Shown here one piece after another: positions 8,581 through 17,333 of a stretch of DNA of 53,356 bases. The notes below the pieces were generated by a model. The model was not told the origin of the DNA. It was given only the letters and a program-made list of their open reading frames with translations, and searched no databases. This DNA comes from a virus. Position 1 is the stretch's first letter; every line of letters starts with the position of its first letter. Position numbers and translations under genes: made by a program. The stretch covers positions 1 through 53,356 of the IMG/VR virus record IMGVR_UViG_3300038548_000358; one strand, written 5' to 3'.

Positions 8581-11500
8581 TACAATGTATCGTTTTCAAA
8601 TCTTAAGTGTTCCGTGTTTATTGTTATGCTTGTGTTAGAGCTAAACTTTTTCAGTCCTTGTTTTATTTCTTTTTGGATGCCCCCATGGTATTTATCCAAG
8701 GCAATGTCAAACAAATTGGCTGACTGTACTGCGTTCAATTTAGCACTATCACTATATAGGGAAGTCATCACTGCAGCTCTATTAATCGCCTCTAGGTCGT
8801 AGTTGCTAGAGCTTGCCAAACTTTCAAAATCCTTGTGGACCTCAGCCCCCTTAGGTAGCATAGTCAACGTTGATGTGCTTGGAGATACCCCAATTAGTTG
8901 ACCTCCTAATGTTATAGGCTCATGTTTTCCACCGTCCCCAGTTATGGCCATTGTATCTCTTGAAAGAGGTGCTTTGGTCCCATCTTTAAACTTAGGTAAT
9001 GGAGCTGCTAAGGTTAAAGCCAACTGAGCTGCACCTAATACTCCAACCCCTACAGCTAAAGGTATCCCTGCAATAGGTCCCAGCCCTGTTGGTGGTGGGG
9101 CAAGTGCTCCAATTACAGCCGTAGCTGTGTTTAGTATTATACTAAGAGCTGCCACTGATCTTTGGAATATGGCCGCTTTTATCTGTTCTTTTTGTCCTTT
9201 TTTCCTAAGCTCAGCCTCTTTTTTAGCTTTCTCCTGCTCGAGTCTTTCTTGCTGAGCCTGATTCCCTTCTGCAGCTGCAATCTGTTCGTCAAAAAATGCA
9301 TTACTCGCATCGATGTCCTCTTGAATTCTAGCCAATCTGTTGTCAAAAAATGCGTTTGTGATATCTGTGGCTTGACCAAGTAAACTCCCGTATTCATCAA
9401 CAAAGATACCTACGTCATCCACAGCTGTCTCAAAAGCACTAGCCCCACCAACATCAAAGTTAAAAGGGTCTTGTCCAGGTAAGTCTTCTGCTGAGTCAGG
9501 GAAATCAGCCGTACCTCCTCCTGCTAAGGCCGTACCTCTATCAACTTTCGAGGCTTCCCTTTCAGCTAAACCCTCCTGAGTAACCACCCCAACAGATACA
9601 GCTTTTATCGCCTTAACTGCTTTTGGTATGGCTTGCATAAGTTTCAACTGCTTAGCTAAAAGTAGGTTTTCCCCTTGAAGCTTACGCCTTAAAGACTTGT
9701 CGTTCGTTTGCTCGATAATCTCACTATTGGCTTTTATCATCTCCTTAAGAGACTCGATTGACCCGTCCAATATGTCCTCTTGTCTTTTAAGCTCCTCGTT
9801 GTACCTGTTCAGCATCGCTGTCAACTCCTTGGTGGTCTTTTTATCCAATTCTTTTAGCTCCAGACTCTCGTCGATTACTAAAAGTAAATCTATCAAGACC
9901 TCTTTTTGCTCGAATAACTTATCCTCTAAATCTTGGTCTGTTTTAATTTGGGCTTTCTTTGCCATGACTAACTCCTCGATTTTTGTCAACATAAACTCAA
10001 GTGTTGCGGTGTGTATTTTATCGGATGCATCAGTGTCCAAGAGCACCTTTTCGTAAAATATGTAAGCGTCCGATAAGTCCTGTACGGTGACATCGCTGCC
10101 CCTTAAGTCTTTTAACTCCTGATTTAAAATCTTTAATGACCCCGTAGCCTTCCCCATATTAGATGCCACTTTGATGAAACCTAAGCCAACTAGGTCAAGC
10201 CAACCTCCGTCATTGATCAACTCTGGGCCTATCGCCTCAGTCGCTTCATTAATCTCCGTAAGGGAGTTAAACAGTTGGGTGAAACTCCCAACAGCACTCC
10301 TAACAGCTTTGGAGATGCTTCCTTCCCCATCTTCCACAGATAGGATGAACCCATCCCAAGCAGAGTTAGCTAGGGTAATTTCACCTGTTAGCGTGTCAAG
10401 TTGAACGGTTGCCATCTTCTCAGCTGTGCCAATTGCACCCTGTAGGGCTGTATCCAACTCTCTCACACCTTCGGCACTCTGAGCCACGATAAGGGCAGAA
10501 ACTGCTGCTCTTTTACCAAAAATCTCATTGGCAGTGGTTAGCTTGTCTTGGCTGAGTGTAATTTTCTGTAGTGCTTCCTCATAGTCAATCCCTAATCTAG
10601 CACTCTCGATAAATATATTTCTCAGGGAGGTTGCTGCAGTGGATGTCTCTATCCCCGCATCAGCTAATTTCCCCAATGTGGCCACTACTTTGGTAAATGG
10701 CACGTTTAAAGCGTTGGCTGCACCCAATACTATTGGCAGTCCGTTGCTTAGTTTTTCAAAGTTTAATGCACTCTTAGCAGTAGCTAAAGACATCGCATCA
10801 ATTATAGCAGGTGCATCAGTAGTGTTTAGCTCATCCATCGAGTTCACGATGGCACCAACTAGGTTGGCAGTCTCATCAAGTTCTGAGTTCATGGCAATCG
10901 ACCCCATTATAGTCGCCTCCGTAAGTTGTACGATCTCAGCCATTTCGAAGCCCAGACGGGCATAAGAAACCTGCAGCTTAACTACCTCATTCGCTGTCTT
11001 TGCCGTAGTCGCCCCAAGCTCCTTGGCACTTTTAATAAGTGGTTTTATTTCTTTTCTGGATTTCTGTAGCACTGATGCCAGTACTGCAGTTTCCTTATTG
11101 AATTCTTTTATAGTCTTGGCTGCGTTTTTTATGATTTGCACGGCTAAGAACGCCCCACCCATTAAACCTAAGGCACTCACCATTTGCTTAGTGAATCCGA
11201 TGGCTCCTTTTAAGGCACTGCCATAGTTCCCAACACTACGACCATATACTCCCGTAGCAGCATCGATCTGTTTTAGTTTATTATTTAAACGGTTGGCCTC
11301 AGCTGCAGCTATTTTGAATTGCTTGGAGGTTGTCCCAAATGTAGCCCCTAAATCCTGAGCGTTTTTTCTGGCTTTTACAGAGTCTTGGCTAAGCTTCTTA
11401 TATGCTCGACTAGTCTCAACCATAGATTTGCGCTGCTTGTCTAAAGCTAACTTATTCCTAGTGATTGCCTCTGACTCTTTTACTCTGGCTCTATTTGCTG

Positions 11501-11798
11501 ACTGTTGTGCTCTTTCAAATTTATCGAAGGCTGCCTCCCTGTCTTTAGCTAGTTTAACCTCGGCCAGCCTTGTTTTTTCGACTGCCTCAGCTACTTTCTT
11601 TTGAGAGTCCACGTTCTTTTTTAGTTGAGCATCTAAATCATTCGATGTCTTAATACTCGATAAGCTAGTGTTAAGCTCTCGGGCACTCTTAGAGGTCTCG
11701 ATAATTTTATCGTTCAGCATACTGACCGCCTTAACGCCTTTATCTACCTCAACTATCGCCTGTTTTGCTACGATTATATCTATTTGCCCCTTTGCCAT
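8580..11798 (-). CDS. Tail tape measure protein
   Basis: The product is 1072 aa. Residues 15-190 are a long Lys/Ala/Glu-rich coiled coil. A hydrophobic segment follows near 205-228, then an alpha-helical part (about 240-460) rich in Ala/Thr with GSIAMNSELDETANLVGAIV and LATLGKLADAGIETSTAATS-like sequence, which resembles the phage tail tape measure region. A second coiled coil near 850-885 precedes a hydrophobic Gly/Ala/Leu stretch (about 890-945). Longest gene of the genome, in the expected place after the chaperone-position genes. By the usual relation of about 0.15 nm per residue, the tail would be near 160 nm. Confidence 0.93.
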   Translation of the reverse strand: MAKGQIDIIVAKQAIVEVDKGVKAVSMLNDKIIETSKSARELNTSLSSIKTSNDLDAQLKKNVDSQKKVAEAVEKTRLAEVKLAKDREAAFDKFERAQQSANRARVKESEAITRNKLALDKQRKSMVETSRAYKKLSQDSVKARKNAQDLGATFGTTSKQFKIAAAEANRLNNKLKQIDAATGVYGRSVGNYGSALKGAIGFTKQMVSALGLMGGAFLAVQIIKNAAKTIKEFNKETAVLASVLQKSRKEIKPLIKSAKELGATTAKTANEVVKLQVSYARLGFEMAEIVQLTEATIMGSIAMNSELDETANLVGAIVNSMDELNTTDAPAIIDAMSLATAKSALNFEKLSNGLPIVLGAANALNVPFTKVVATLGKLADAGIETSTAATSLRNIFIESARLGIDYEEALQKITLSQDKLTTANEIFGKRAAVSALIVAQSAEGVRELDTALQGAIGTAEKMATVQLDTLTGEITLANSAWDGFILSVEDGEGSISKAVRSAVGSFTQLFNSLTEINEATEAIGPELINDGGWLDLVGLGFIKVASNMGKATGSLKILNQELKDLRGSDVTVQDLSDAYIFYEKVLLDTDASDKIHTATLEFMLTKIEELVMAKKAQIKTDQDLEDKLFEQKEVLIDLLLVIDESLELKELDKKTTKELTAMLNRYNEELKRQEDILDGSIESLKEMIKANSEIIEQTNDKSLRRKLQGENLLLAKQLKLMQAIPKAVKAIKAVSVGVVTQEGLAEREASKVDRGTALAGGGTADFPDSAEDLPGQDPFNFDVGGASAFETAVDDVGIFVDEYGSLLGQATDITNAFFDNRLARIQEDIDASNAFFDEQIAAAEGNQAQQERLEQEKAKKEAELRKKGQKEQIKAAIFQRSVAALSIILNTATAVIGALAPPPTGLGPIAGIPLAVGVGVLGAAQLALTLAAPLPKFKDGTKAPLSRDTMAITGDGGKHEPITLGGQLIGVSPSTSTLTMLPKGAEVHKDFESLASSSNYDLEAINRAAVMTSLYSDSAKLNAVQSANLFDIALDKYHGGIQKEIKQGLKKFSSNTSITINTEHLRFENDTL

Positions 11799-12406
11799 TA
11801 TGTTGTGGTTTTATTAGATTCTTTTGCTTTCCTTACCATTGCGACCCATTTTGACATCATGGTCCTCTCAGGGTCTATATTTTTGCCCCCACCTAGAGCT
11901 TGCTCAACATTTACGATGTCTCTGTCCAAGTCTAGTTTTTCCTCGTTTAATTCCTTCCTGTGGGTCTTTTCGAATTCTGCTTTTTTTATTAGGATGTTAG
12001 ATCTTAAAGATTTTAAACTCCTGAATACTCGGGCAATCTCAGCCTTTAAAGGCTTTCTCCTATCCATTGAATACCCCCAATTGGATATCTCCTTCATAAA
12101 CTTGAGTTGTTCAACTCTCAATACTTGGACCGATAGACGCTCCAAGAGCTTACTGGTGATATTTAGTTTTTTCTCTAGCTTACTAATTAAAGCTAGTTGT
12201 TTAAAGGATTGCTTAATCACCTTGTCATCCTTTAAATCTATATATTCTCTAAACAAAACATTCCAACACTCGGAAAGTTCGTTTTTTAATTTCTCATCAA
12301 TTTCAACACCTTCATACTGCTCAAGTAGATACTTGTACTCTTTCGTGTCTAAGATTTCGTAAAATCTAAACATTGAAACTGTCCTACATGTCGATAGTAT
12401 TCTCAT
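11798..12406 (-). CDS. Tail assembly chaperone-position protein (GT-like candidate)
   Basis: The product is 202 aa from ATG 12406, whose ATGA overlaps the stop of the preceding gene; an alternative start is ATG 12373 (MFRFYEIL). It is highly charged and helical, with repeated Lys/Glu/Leu heptads near residues 60-170 and a C-terminus GGGKNIDPERTMMSKWVAMV. It lies between the 151-aa gene and the tape measure gene, whose ATG it touches. In siphoviruses this place holds the second chaperone, often made as a -1 frameshift fusion to the first. A slippery heptamer and hairpin at 12430-12481 would create such a fusion of about 353 aa. The function is inferred from position. Confidence 0.75.
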   Translation of the reverse strand: MRILSTCRTVSMFRFYEILDTKEYKYLLEQYEGVEIDEKLKNELSECWNVLFREYIDLKDDKVIKQSFKQLALISKLEKKLNITSKLLERLSVQVLRVEQLKFMKEISNWGYSMDRRKPLKAEIARVFRSLKSLRSNILIKKAEFEKTHRKELNEEKLDLDRDIVNVEQALGGGKNIDPERTMMSKWVAMVRKAKESNKTTT

Positions 12407-12858
12407 TTGTTGACTATGTTTTGTGCAAAGATTTGTAATTGTGGGCCTATGATGTCCCAATTTACAATCTCTTGGTTTTTTACCTGCATGAAGAAAATCG
12501 AGTCTCCATACTTTTTTATTAAATCTTCTCTTTTCTTGTCTGTTGGGAACACTTCTAAAATAAAGCTACCGTAATCGGTTGTAAATGATTTGTGCAAATC
12601 CCCCGAATCGAATAGGTTCACCTGTGTCCCTACTATTTTTGGATAACCTCTCTCGTTACTATGTTCAAAAGGTTTATCTCGAGTGATAGAATACACTCCT
12701 ATGATTTTACCCTGCCCATCCTCACCATCTTCAAATATTTGATCCTCTCTTATTAAATCAACTATTTGCTTTTCGAACTTTAGAATTATTTTTGCAGTCT
12801 CTTGATTTAGGCCATCTCTGACTTGTTTCAACCTGTTCAAATATTCTAGCGTGTTCAT
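12403..12858 (-). CDS. Protein between major tail protein and tape measure (G-like chaperone or tail-completion candidate)
   Basis: The product is 151 aa with a helical N-terminus (residues 1-40), a central beta part with VNLFDSGDLHKSF, and an amphipathic C-terminus. The DSGDLHKSF motif recalls sequences in phage neck or tail-completion proteins, while the gene order suggests a tail assembly chaperone; the two cannot be separated here. An intrinsic terminator (12872-12900) lies upstream, so expression should be lower than that of the major tail protein. Codons 126-128 (GTA AAA AAC) hold a -1 slippery heptamer. Confidence 0.7.
   Translation of the reverse strand: MNTLEYLNRLKQVRDGLNQETAKIILKFEKQIVDLIREDQIFEDGEDGQGKIIGVYSITRDKPFEHSNERGYPKIVGTQVNLFDSGDLHKSFTTDYGSFILEVFPTDKKREDLIKKYGDSIFFMQVKNQEIVNWDIIGPQLQIFAQNIVNK
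12430..12481 (-). other. Candidate programmed -1 ribosomal frameshift signal
   Basis: The minus-strand heptamer A AAA AAC (12481-12475) is in the zero frame of the 151-aa gene (GTA AAA AAC). After a 5-nt spacer comes a hairpin whose arms are 12469-12456 and 12444-12430: 13 base pairs, three single-base bulges, an 11-nt loop. The -1 frame has no stop from the heptamer through ATG 12406 into the next gene. Heptamer, spacer and structure fit the known layout for -1 frameshifting in tail assembly chaperone genes. Against it, the codons between slip site and next gene look like out-of-frame sequence. Confidence 0.5.
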
Positions 12859-12871
12859 TCTTAACTGTTTT

Positions 12872-12900
12872 AAAAAGGGTACGCCTTAATAACGTACCCT
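12872..12900 (-). terminator. Intrinsic terminator after major tail protein gene
   Basis: Stem AGGGTACG/CGTACCCT (8 bp, loop 9) followed on the minus strand by a short T-run. It lies between the major tail gene (stop at 12926) and the next gene (start 12858). A partial terminator here would explain high major tail protein expression relative to downstream genes. Confidence 0.75.
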
Positions 12901-12925
12901 AGTTTTAAATCAAAAGGGAAATATA

Positions 12926-13861
12926 CTAAACCACTGTGGCTTCTAATTCATTTGATCCGTAGATGTCATCACCTACTAAAATAGCATCAGTTTGAGGTAC
13001 GATCACCGCATCCCATAACTGAACTTTCACAACCTCGTTGGTCGCTATTGCTGCCAATGTTCCGGTGTATCTTCCTGGTACTGTCAAACTTTCCACGAAA
13101 GTAGTCACTGTAACAACACCTTCGACCAATACTCTGAAATTAGCCGTAGCCAATCCTTCTAAGGCTGTAACCTTGTCAGCTGTACTGATCACATCAATCT
13201 CGATGGTTGTGTCTGTATCCGATGGAGCAGCAACAAATGATAAGGTGATATCATTAACACCGTCAACCTCCTCAGGAGAGAACCCAGTCTCGTCAGCGTT
13301 CAAACCGATTAGCCTGTCATCTTGCTCAGCTCTGTCCAATAATTGGAATGTGATAGACTTGGTAGTCTCCACTGTTCCATCTGCCCATTTTCTTTTTTCA
13401 GGGTTCAGCATTCCTGCCTTGAATCCTTTACCTAGACCTGTTCGGCTCTCAGTAAGTAAGAAGTTGTCACTCTCATCAACTAGCAAGATGTCGTATGCCC
13501 CAAAACTGTCTAAACTAGACATCGCTTTGTTGAAATACTCACCCTTCTTGTACTCAAGAGTAAACTTGTATCTTCCCTTGTTGGCCTTAAGATCAACACC
13601 AGACTGCGTGGTCTGGATAGTGTCATCAGCTGAATTGTCGATGAATCCTATGGCGTTAATTAAAGGAATTGCTATTCCTTGTTGAACCCAACCTTGTAAA
13701 AAGGCTTTGTTAAAATCGTCCGAGTCCTCGATCACTGTGCCTTTTTTAATGGCATAGAAACCGTTGATAAGGTCGATATTAAATTTACAGTTTTTTGAGC
13801 CTGTACCTAAAGCTTTCAGGGTACAGTCTACTTTATTTTTAATGCTTCCGAAAAGTCCCAT
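12926..13861 (-). CDS. Major tail protein (tail tube)
   Basis: The product is 311 aa, acidic and beta-rich. Residues 1-200 resemble a tube-forming core (RYKFTLEYKKGEYFNKAMSS, KSITFQLLDRAEQ). Residues about 205-311 read like an added Ig-like beta-sandwich (ITLSFVAAPSDTDTTIEIDV, VTTFVESLTVPGRYTGTL), as is common at the C-terminus of tail tube proteins. It lies between the tail-completion candidates and the chaperone/tape measure genes, the standard place, and is followed by a terminator, as is usual for a highly expressed virion protein. Confidence 0.8.
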   Translation of the reverse strand: MGLFGSIKNKVDCTLKALGTGSKNCKFNIDLINGFYAIKKGTVIEDSDDFNKAFLQGWVQQGIAIPLINAIGFIDNSADDTIQTTQSGVDLKANKGRYKFTLEYKKGEYFNKAMSSLDSFGAYDILLVDESDNFLLTESRTGLGKGFKAGMLNPEKRKWADGTVETTKSITFQLLDRAEQDDRLIGLNADETGFSPEEVDGVNDITLSFVAAPSDTDTTIEIDVISTADKVTALEGLATANFRVLVEGVVTVTTFVESLTVPGRYTGTLAAIATNEVVKVQLWDAVIVPQTDAILVGDDIYGSNELEATVV

Positions 13862-14020
13862 TTATTTTATCTTTTTAAGTTTTCGTAAATAAGCGGCACC
13901 CTCAACGGTAAGTTGAATAGTGTCACCAGTTTTGTACTTCTTATTTTTGGTAGGGAAATCACCGATTAATTTATAACCTGCTCTTTTCACCTCCTTTTTA
14001 GTGTCTGGTTTTTTAGACAT
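13862..14020 (-). CDS. Small basic protein (52 aa) upstream of major tail protein
   Basis: ATG 14020 overlaps the stop of the 167-aa gene by 8 nt, and its TAA touches the ATG of the major tail gene. The product starts MSKKPDTKKEVKRAGYKLIG and is strongly basic (many Lys), with a GDTIQLTVEGAAYLRKL segment. Tight packing and continuous reading favour a real gene. It may be a small head- or tail-associated structural protein; no family is recognised. Confidence 0.7.
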   Translation of the reverse strand: MSKKPDTKKEVKRAGYKLIGDFPTKNKKYKTGDTIQLTVEGAAYLRKLKKIK

Positions 14021-14516
14021 AATTAATAGTTTTTAGACATTCATTGTCGTTAAAATTTATCTCAATAGTTAGTTTTACAGCATCCCAAAGATCAATAGTG
14101 TAGTTCTCATCTGCTTCCGAGTAGTTTGGAAATTTAAAAATACCGTAATTGGTTCCCCCTACCAGTGTCGAAATACCTGATTTAGTTAATCCTTGTATAA
14201 GATTAGCTGTGGTCGGGTTCAGAATAACGTCAAAGGAATTTATGTACCTCTCATCGTTAAACATTTCTTTTCTAGTTTCTCTGGTTGCAATTATAAGCTC
14301 ACATGACTTATTTACCGTTTGACCTCGGTTGATATAGTTATCAATTGAAGGTAAGAGCCATATCAAAGGATATACGTCTGGCTTCAATTTCAAATACCTA
14401 CCTAATTCAGCTTTATCACCCCACCCGAAAAATGGCTTGTTAGATACAGAATCATTTAAGCGAACGATTGGCATTGTGCCAACTATATCTCTTATGCTAT
14501 GTTCTACAACTATCAT
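14013..14516 (-). CDS. Tail terminator / tail completion candidate
   Basis: The product is 167 aa, mixed alpha/beta, with no membrane segment. Features include PVIWLLPSI-like hydrophobic strands and an acidic central part. It overlaps the upstream 235-aa gene by 4 nt (ATGA type) and the 52-aa gene by 8 nt. Its place, after the connector candidate and before the major tail protein, is where siphoviruses encode the tail terminator or neck proteins. The assignment rests on synteny, size and alpha/beta composition. Confidence 0.6.
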   Translation of the reverse strand: MIVVEHSIRDIVGTMPIVRLNDSVSNKPFFGWGDKAELGRYLKLKPDVYPLIWLLPSIDNYINRGQTVNKSCELIIATRETRKEMFNDERYINSFDVILNPTTANLIQGLTKSGISTLVGGTNYGIFKFPNYSEADENYTIDLWDAVKLTIEINFNDNECLKTINYV

Positions 14517-15220
14517 ATACCAAATCTATTATAAGGTGCGTAAATCTTGAATTGGAAGTCTGGAAAAGCTGTAGGGTCTAATTCGTTAGAATCGTTCAAA
14601 TACTGCCACAGTGACGCTTGCACGTTTCGTGTGAATTGTTTGTATAATTCAATTGAATCAAGATACCCTAAGTAATCCTTTCCTGCACTGCATGTGTTCC
14701 CGTAACCTTTACCTGAATACATACTCGAGTAGTTTCTACGAAACTGATATAGGTCTCCTTGGTATTGTTCTAAGAAGCTCCCGAAGGATCTCACGTATTT
14801 AGCGGTGGAGTCTGCTGTCACTGCTGTGTCGGATTGGTTTTTAACCACTCCAACAGTCGCATAGGTTAACTCATCAAACACTAAGTATTGTGAGTACGCA
14901 TAGAAAGCAACTAAACTCTGTTTTAAGAATCCTCTTAACCCATCCCAAATATATGTTTTACCATCAATAACATAGGTACTGCCTGTAACTAACTTATCCC
15001 ATTTCGGGTCGGCTGCGCCTAGATCATCTAAGGCTACAACTAACTGAGCGTATAGAGTAACACCTAAGGCGTTAAGCAATAGTTCCCTCTCATACTTCTT
15101 CCTGATAGCGGTCAGATTAGTCTGAGCCGTTGGGCTTCCTTCTGGTTGTGCATTCAGGTCTTTGTTGTTCGGGATGAACAACTCGGCTGTTTCAAAATAT
15201 GTGTCATCTATTACATCCAT
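14513..15220 (-). CDS. Head-tail connector (adaptor) candidate
   Basis: The product is 235 aa, largely helical and rich in Tyr/Phe/Leu (YERELLLNALGVTLYAQLV, GFLKQSLVAFYAYSQYL), with a C-terminal aromatic tail. Helical proteins of this size after the capsid gene are usually the adaptor that binds the portal ring; comparable proteins are common in Bacteroidetes phages. A strong hairpin terminator (15239-15267) lies 19 nt upstream of its start, so translation and transcription here may be reduced relative to the capsid genes. Confidence 0.6.
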   Translation of the reverse strand: MDVIDDTYFETAELFIPNNKDLNAQPEGSPTAQTNLTAIRKKYERELLLNALGVTLYAQLVVALDDLGAADPKWDKLVTGSTYVIDGKTYIWDGLRGFLKQSLVAFYAYSQYLVFDELTYATVGVVKNQSDTAVTADSTAKYVRSFGSFLEQYQGDLYQFRRNYSSMYSGKGYGNTCSAGKDYLGYLDSIELYKQFTRNVQASLWQYLNDSNELDPTAFPDFQFKIYAPYNRFGI

Positions 15221-15238
15221 TTGGCTCTATTTATTAAT

Positions 15239-15267
15239 AAAAAAGGAGGTTTTTAGTCTCCTTTTTT
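15239..15267. terminator. Bidirectional intrinsic terminator within the head operon
   Basis: Perfect 10-bp stem AAAAAAGGAG/CTCCTTTTTT with a 9-nt loop, giving a T-run on either strand. It separates the capsid group (93-aa gene and capsid gene) from the connector and tail genes. Confidence 0.8.
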
Positions 15268-15277
15268 AAATTGGTTC

Positions 15278-15559
15278 TTATGTTAGATCAAGCTCCTCTC
15301 TTTTAGCGTTAACCGCCTCAACCACAGTGACTCTTTTGTCAGACTCAAACGGCTTTAACCCTTCAAGGCTTTCAACCTTTTGGATTAATTCGATTAAGTC
15401 GGCTGCATGTTTAGGTAGCTCGTTTCCTGAATTAACAGGAGGCTTTGCCTTCTCTGACTTCTCTATCGTGATTTTAAGGTTTCCACGCCTTGCACGGATT
15501 TTTAACTCCCGTGCAATTTGTGAAATCTTTTTATCACTACCTTCTATTTTTAAAATCAT
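15278..15559 (-). CDS. Small protein downstream of capsid gene
   Basis: The product is 93 aa, highly charged. The N-terminal half (ISQIARELKIRARRGNLKITIEK) is basic; a Pro-rich linker follows, then an acidic helical C-terminus. It lies 33 nt after the capsid gene and 11 nt before the terminator stem. It may be a capsid accessory or head-tail joining factor; no family is recognised. Confidence 0.7.
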   Translation of the reverse strand: MILKIEGSDKKISQIARELKIRARRGNLKITIEKSEKAKPPVNSGNELPKHAADLIELIQKVESLEGLKPFESDKRVTVVEAVNAKREELDLT

Positions 15560-15591
15560 AATTTAAAGATTAAAAGTGTTAGTGGTTAATA

Positions 15592-17322
15592 TTAAGGAGT
15601 CTCTAATTGAGTCTTAGCAGTGCTAAATTTCCCAAAAGTAAACCAGAATGGGTTATAGATAGGGAAGATTATCTCTTCCTGGATAACTATAACGATCTCG
15701 TTTTTCTTAACACTTGCAACGTCCTCTACAAATTGGATGTTTAAAGGAGTAAACTCTTTTAATTCAACCCCATTTCTTGAGAAGTCACCTGCTAAGAATT
15801 TCCCGAAAGGCATCGCTGTTGTTGTTGCAACAGGTTTACCATTAACTCCAGTAATCTTACCATTTTGATCTTTTGCGATATTCAAGTAGTTACCCTGAGT
15901 GTCTTTCAACAATCCCATCTGAGTAGCTTGACTTGGGTGGATCACATAACCAGTATTTACAAATTCACCAGCTTCTAAGTTGGCATCTGCTACTGCTAAC
16001 ACGTCATACTCTTGAGCGTTATCAATTTGCTGATAGAAGTGAGACTGAGAACTTCCCGTCCATGCACTAGTATCTGCCTCAACAACGAAGGTAAGGTCGA
16101 TTAAAACCTGAGTGGTATTGATTACCTCAACAGATTTGTGAGTGGCGTTGTACGAAGCTTCCGAAGCATTCGCAATAATCAAATTATCTCCGTTCTGTAG
16201 CCCATGTACGGCTGCGAAAGTAATCAAGGCTTGGTCCCCACCATCATAAGTAGCAACACTTGCAAAAGCAGTAGCTACATAAGTATTTGGTGCTAAGTCA
16301 AAGGCTTGAGCCTCTTTAGTCAACCCTTTTACATTTTCACCTAAGCCATCACCGAACAACAACTGTACATCCTCAACGAATAAGGTTGCATCTGGTAATT
16401 TCGCCAATACTTTATTGATAACAAAAGCAAGCCCGTTTACTGCGATTTCTCTTTTTGAGATTCTCATAGAGTTTGCGATACGTTTCATTCCCCAAGTGTT
16501 TTCTTTTGATTTGAATACACTCTCAGGAGCTTCCCCATTCTCAGCTAACATCACAGCCCCTAAGGTCAATGCATCAGTGAAATCATAAACCTGACCGGCT
16601 ACGATCTGAGCTTGGTTGGTCATACTCACATTTAACAAGTCTCTAACGTGAGAGGTTCTTGTTGGGTTGTCATCAGCAACGATGTCAGACACCTCGCTAA
16701 TCATCACCACGCCTGTGTGGCTTGATGTATCTACTGTAGCTTTACCTACAATCCCCTCAGGAGATCCTTTTGCTGAGCCTAATTCTCTAAGCTCAATTTT
16801 GTCAGCTGCTTGGTCCAAGAACATTTTATTTGTCCCTCCAATGAATCCACGACTTTTAAAAGTTTCGAATTCTGTAGATGATAAACCTTGCTTGATCAAC
16901 TCTTGAATGTGAGTTTTTCTGCTTGATTTTCTACGTACATCAGGAACAACTGGCCCTCTGTTTTCTAACTTAAGGATTGCCTCCCCTTGTTTTTCTGCGA
17001 TCCCTTTGATGGTCTTAGCCAACTCCGTTACTGTTGTAACGTTTTCTTTAAGGGTGTCGATGGTCTTAACATATTTATTCAATGCCTCAACAGGCATATC
17101 CTTAATAGTTGAGTTGAAATCTTTCTTAACTTGTTCGATTTCATCTTTCGTAAGAAAGTCCTTAGTGGCTTTCTCTAATTTTGCATCAAAGCCAGCTAAT
17201 AGCTCTTTTCTTTGATGGTCTGCTTTGTCTGCGGTATATTGAGCTAACTCCTCAACAGATAATGCCGTTTTTTGTTCGGCAGTGATATCTTCAAAATTAC
17301 CGTCTTTCATCCAAATTTTCAT
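15592..17322 (-). CDS. Major capsid protein (HK97 fold) with inserted FCCH-like domain
   Basis: The product is 576 aa, long for the family. Residues 1-130 form a charged coiled coil, like the delta/scaffold domain removed by the prohead protease. The mature-type region starts near residue 150, with motifs typical of the fold (ADDNPTRTSHVRDLLNVSMTN, AENGEAPES, NTWGMKRIANSMRISKREI). Residues about 355-425 break the capsid domain with a beta segment of HGLQNGDNLIIANASEASYN type, resembling the FCCH-like domain seen in many phage virion proteins. The capsid fold resumes near 430 (YDVLAVADANLEAGEF, GYVIHPSQATQMGLL). Protease and portal genes lie immediately upstream. Confidence 0.9.
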   Translation of the reverse strand: MKIWMKDGNFEDITAEQKTALSVEELAQYTADKADHQRKELLAGFDAKLEKATKDFLTKDEIEQVKKDFNSTIKDMPVEALNKYVKTIDTLKENVTTVTELAKTIKGIAEKQGEAILKLENRGPVVPDVRRKSSRKTHIQELIKQGLSSTEFETFKSRGFIGGTNKMFLDQAADKIELRELGSAKGSPEGIVGKATVDTSSHTGVVMISEVSDIVADDNPTRTSHVRDLLNVSMTNQAQIVAGQVYDFTDALTLGAVMLAENGEAPESVFKSKENTWGMKRIANSMRISKREIAVNGLAFVINKVLAKLPDATLFVEDVQLLFGDGLGENVKGLTKEAQAFDLAPNTYVATAFASVATYDGGDQALITFAAVHGLQNGDNLIIANASEASYNATHKSVEVINTTQVLIDLTFVVEADTSAWTGSSQSHFYQQIDNAQEYDVLAVADANLEAGEFVNTGYVIHPSQATQMGLLKDTQGNYLNIAKDQNGKITGVNGKPVATTTAMPFGKFLAGDFSRNGVELKEFTPLNIQFVEDVASVKKNEIVIVIQEEIIFPIYNPFWFTFGKFSTAKTQLETP

Positions 17323-17333
17323 AATTTGTGCTT

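Noticed and set aside
9179-9403. Minus-strand reading frame in another frame inside the tape measure gene
   Set aside because: Wholly within the coding sequence of the tape measure gene, in a Lys-rich coiled-coil part where alternate frames stay open by chance.
11784-12362. Plus-strand reading frame of 192 aa
   Set aside because: Antisense shadow of the chaperone-position gene; rich in Ser/Phe/Leu as expected for a complement of Lys/Glu-rich sequence.
13038-13685. Plus-strand reading frame of 215 aa
   Set aside because: Antisense shadow of the major tail gene.
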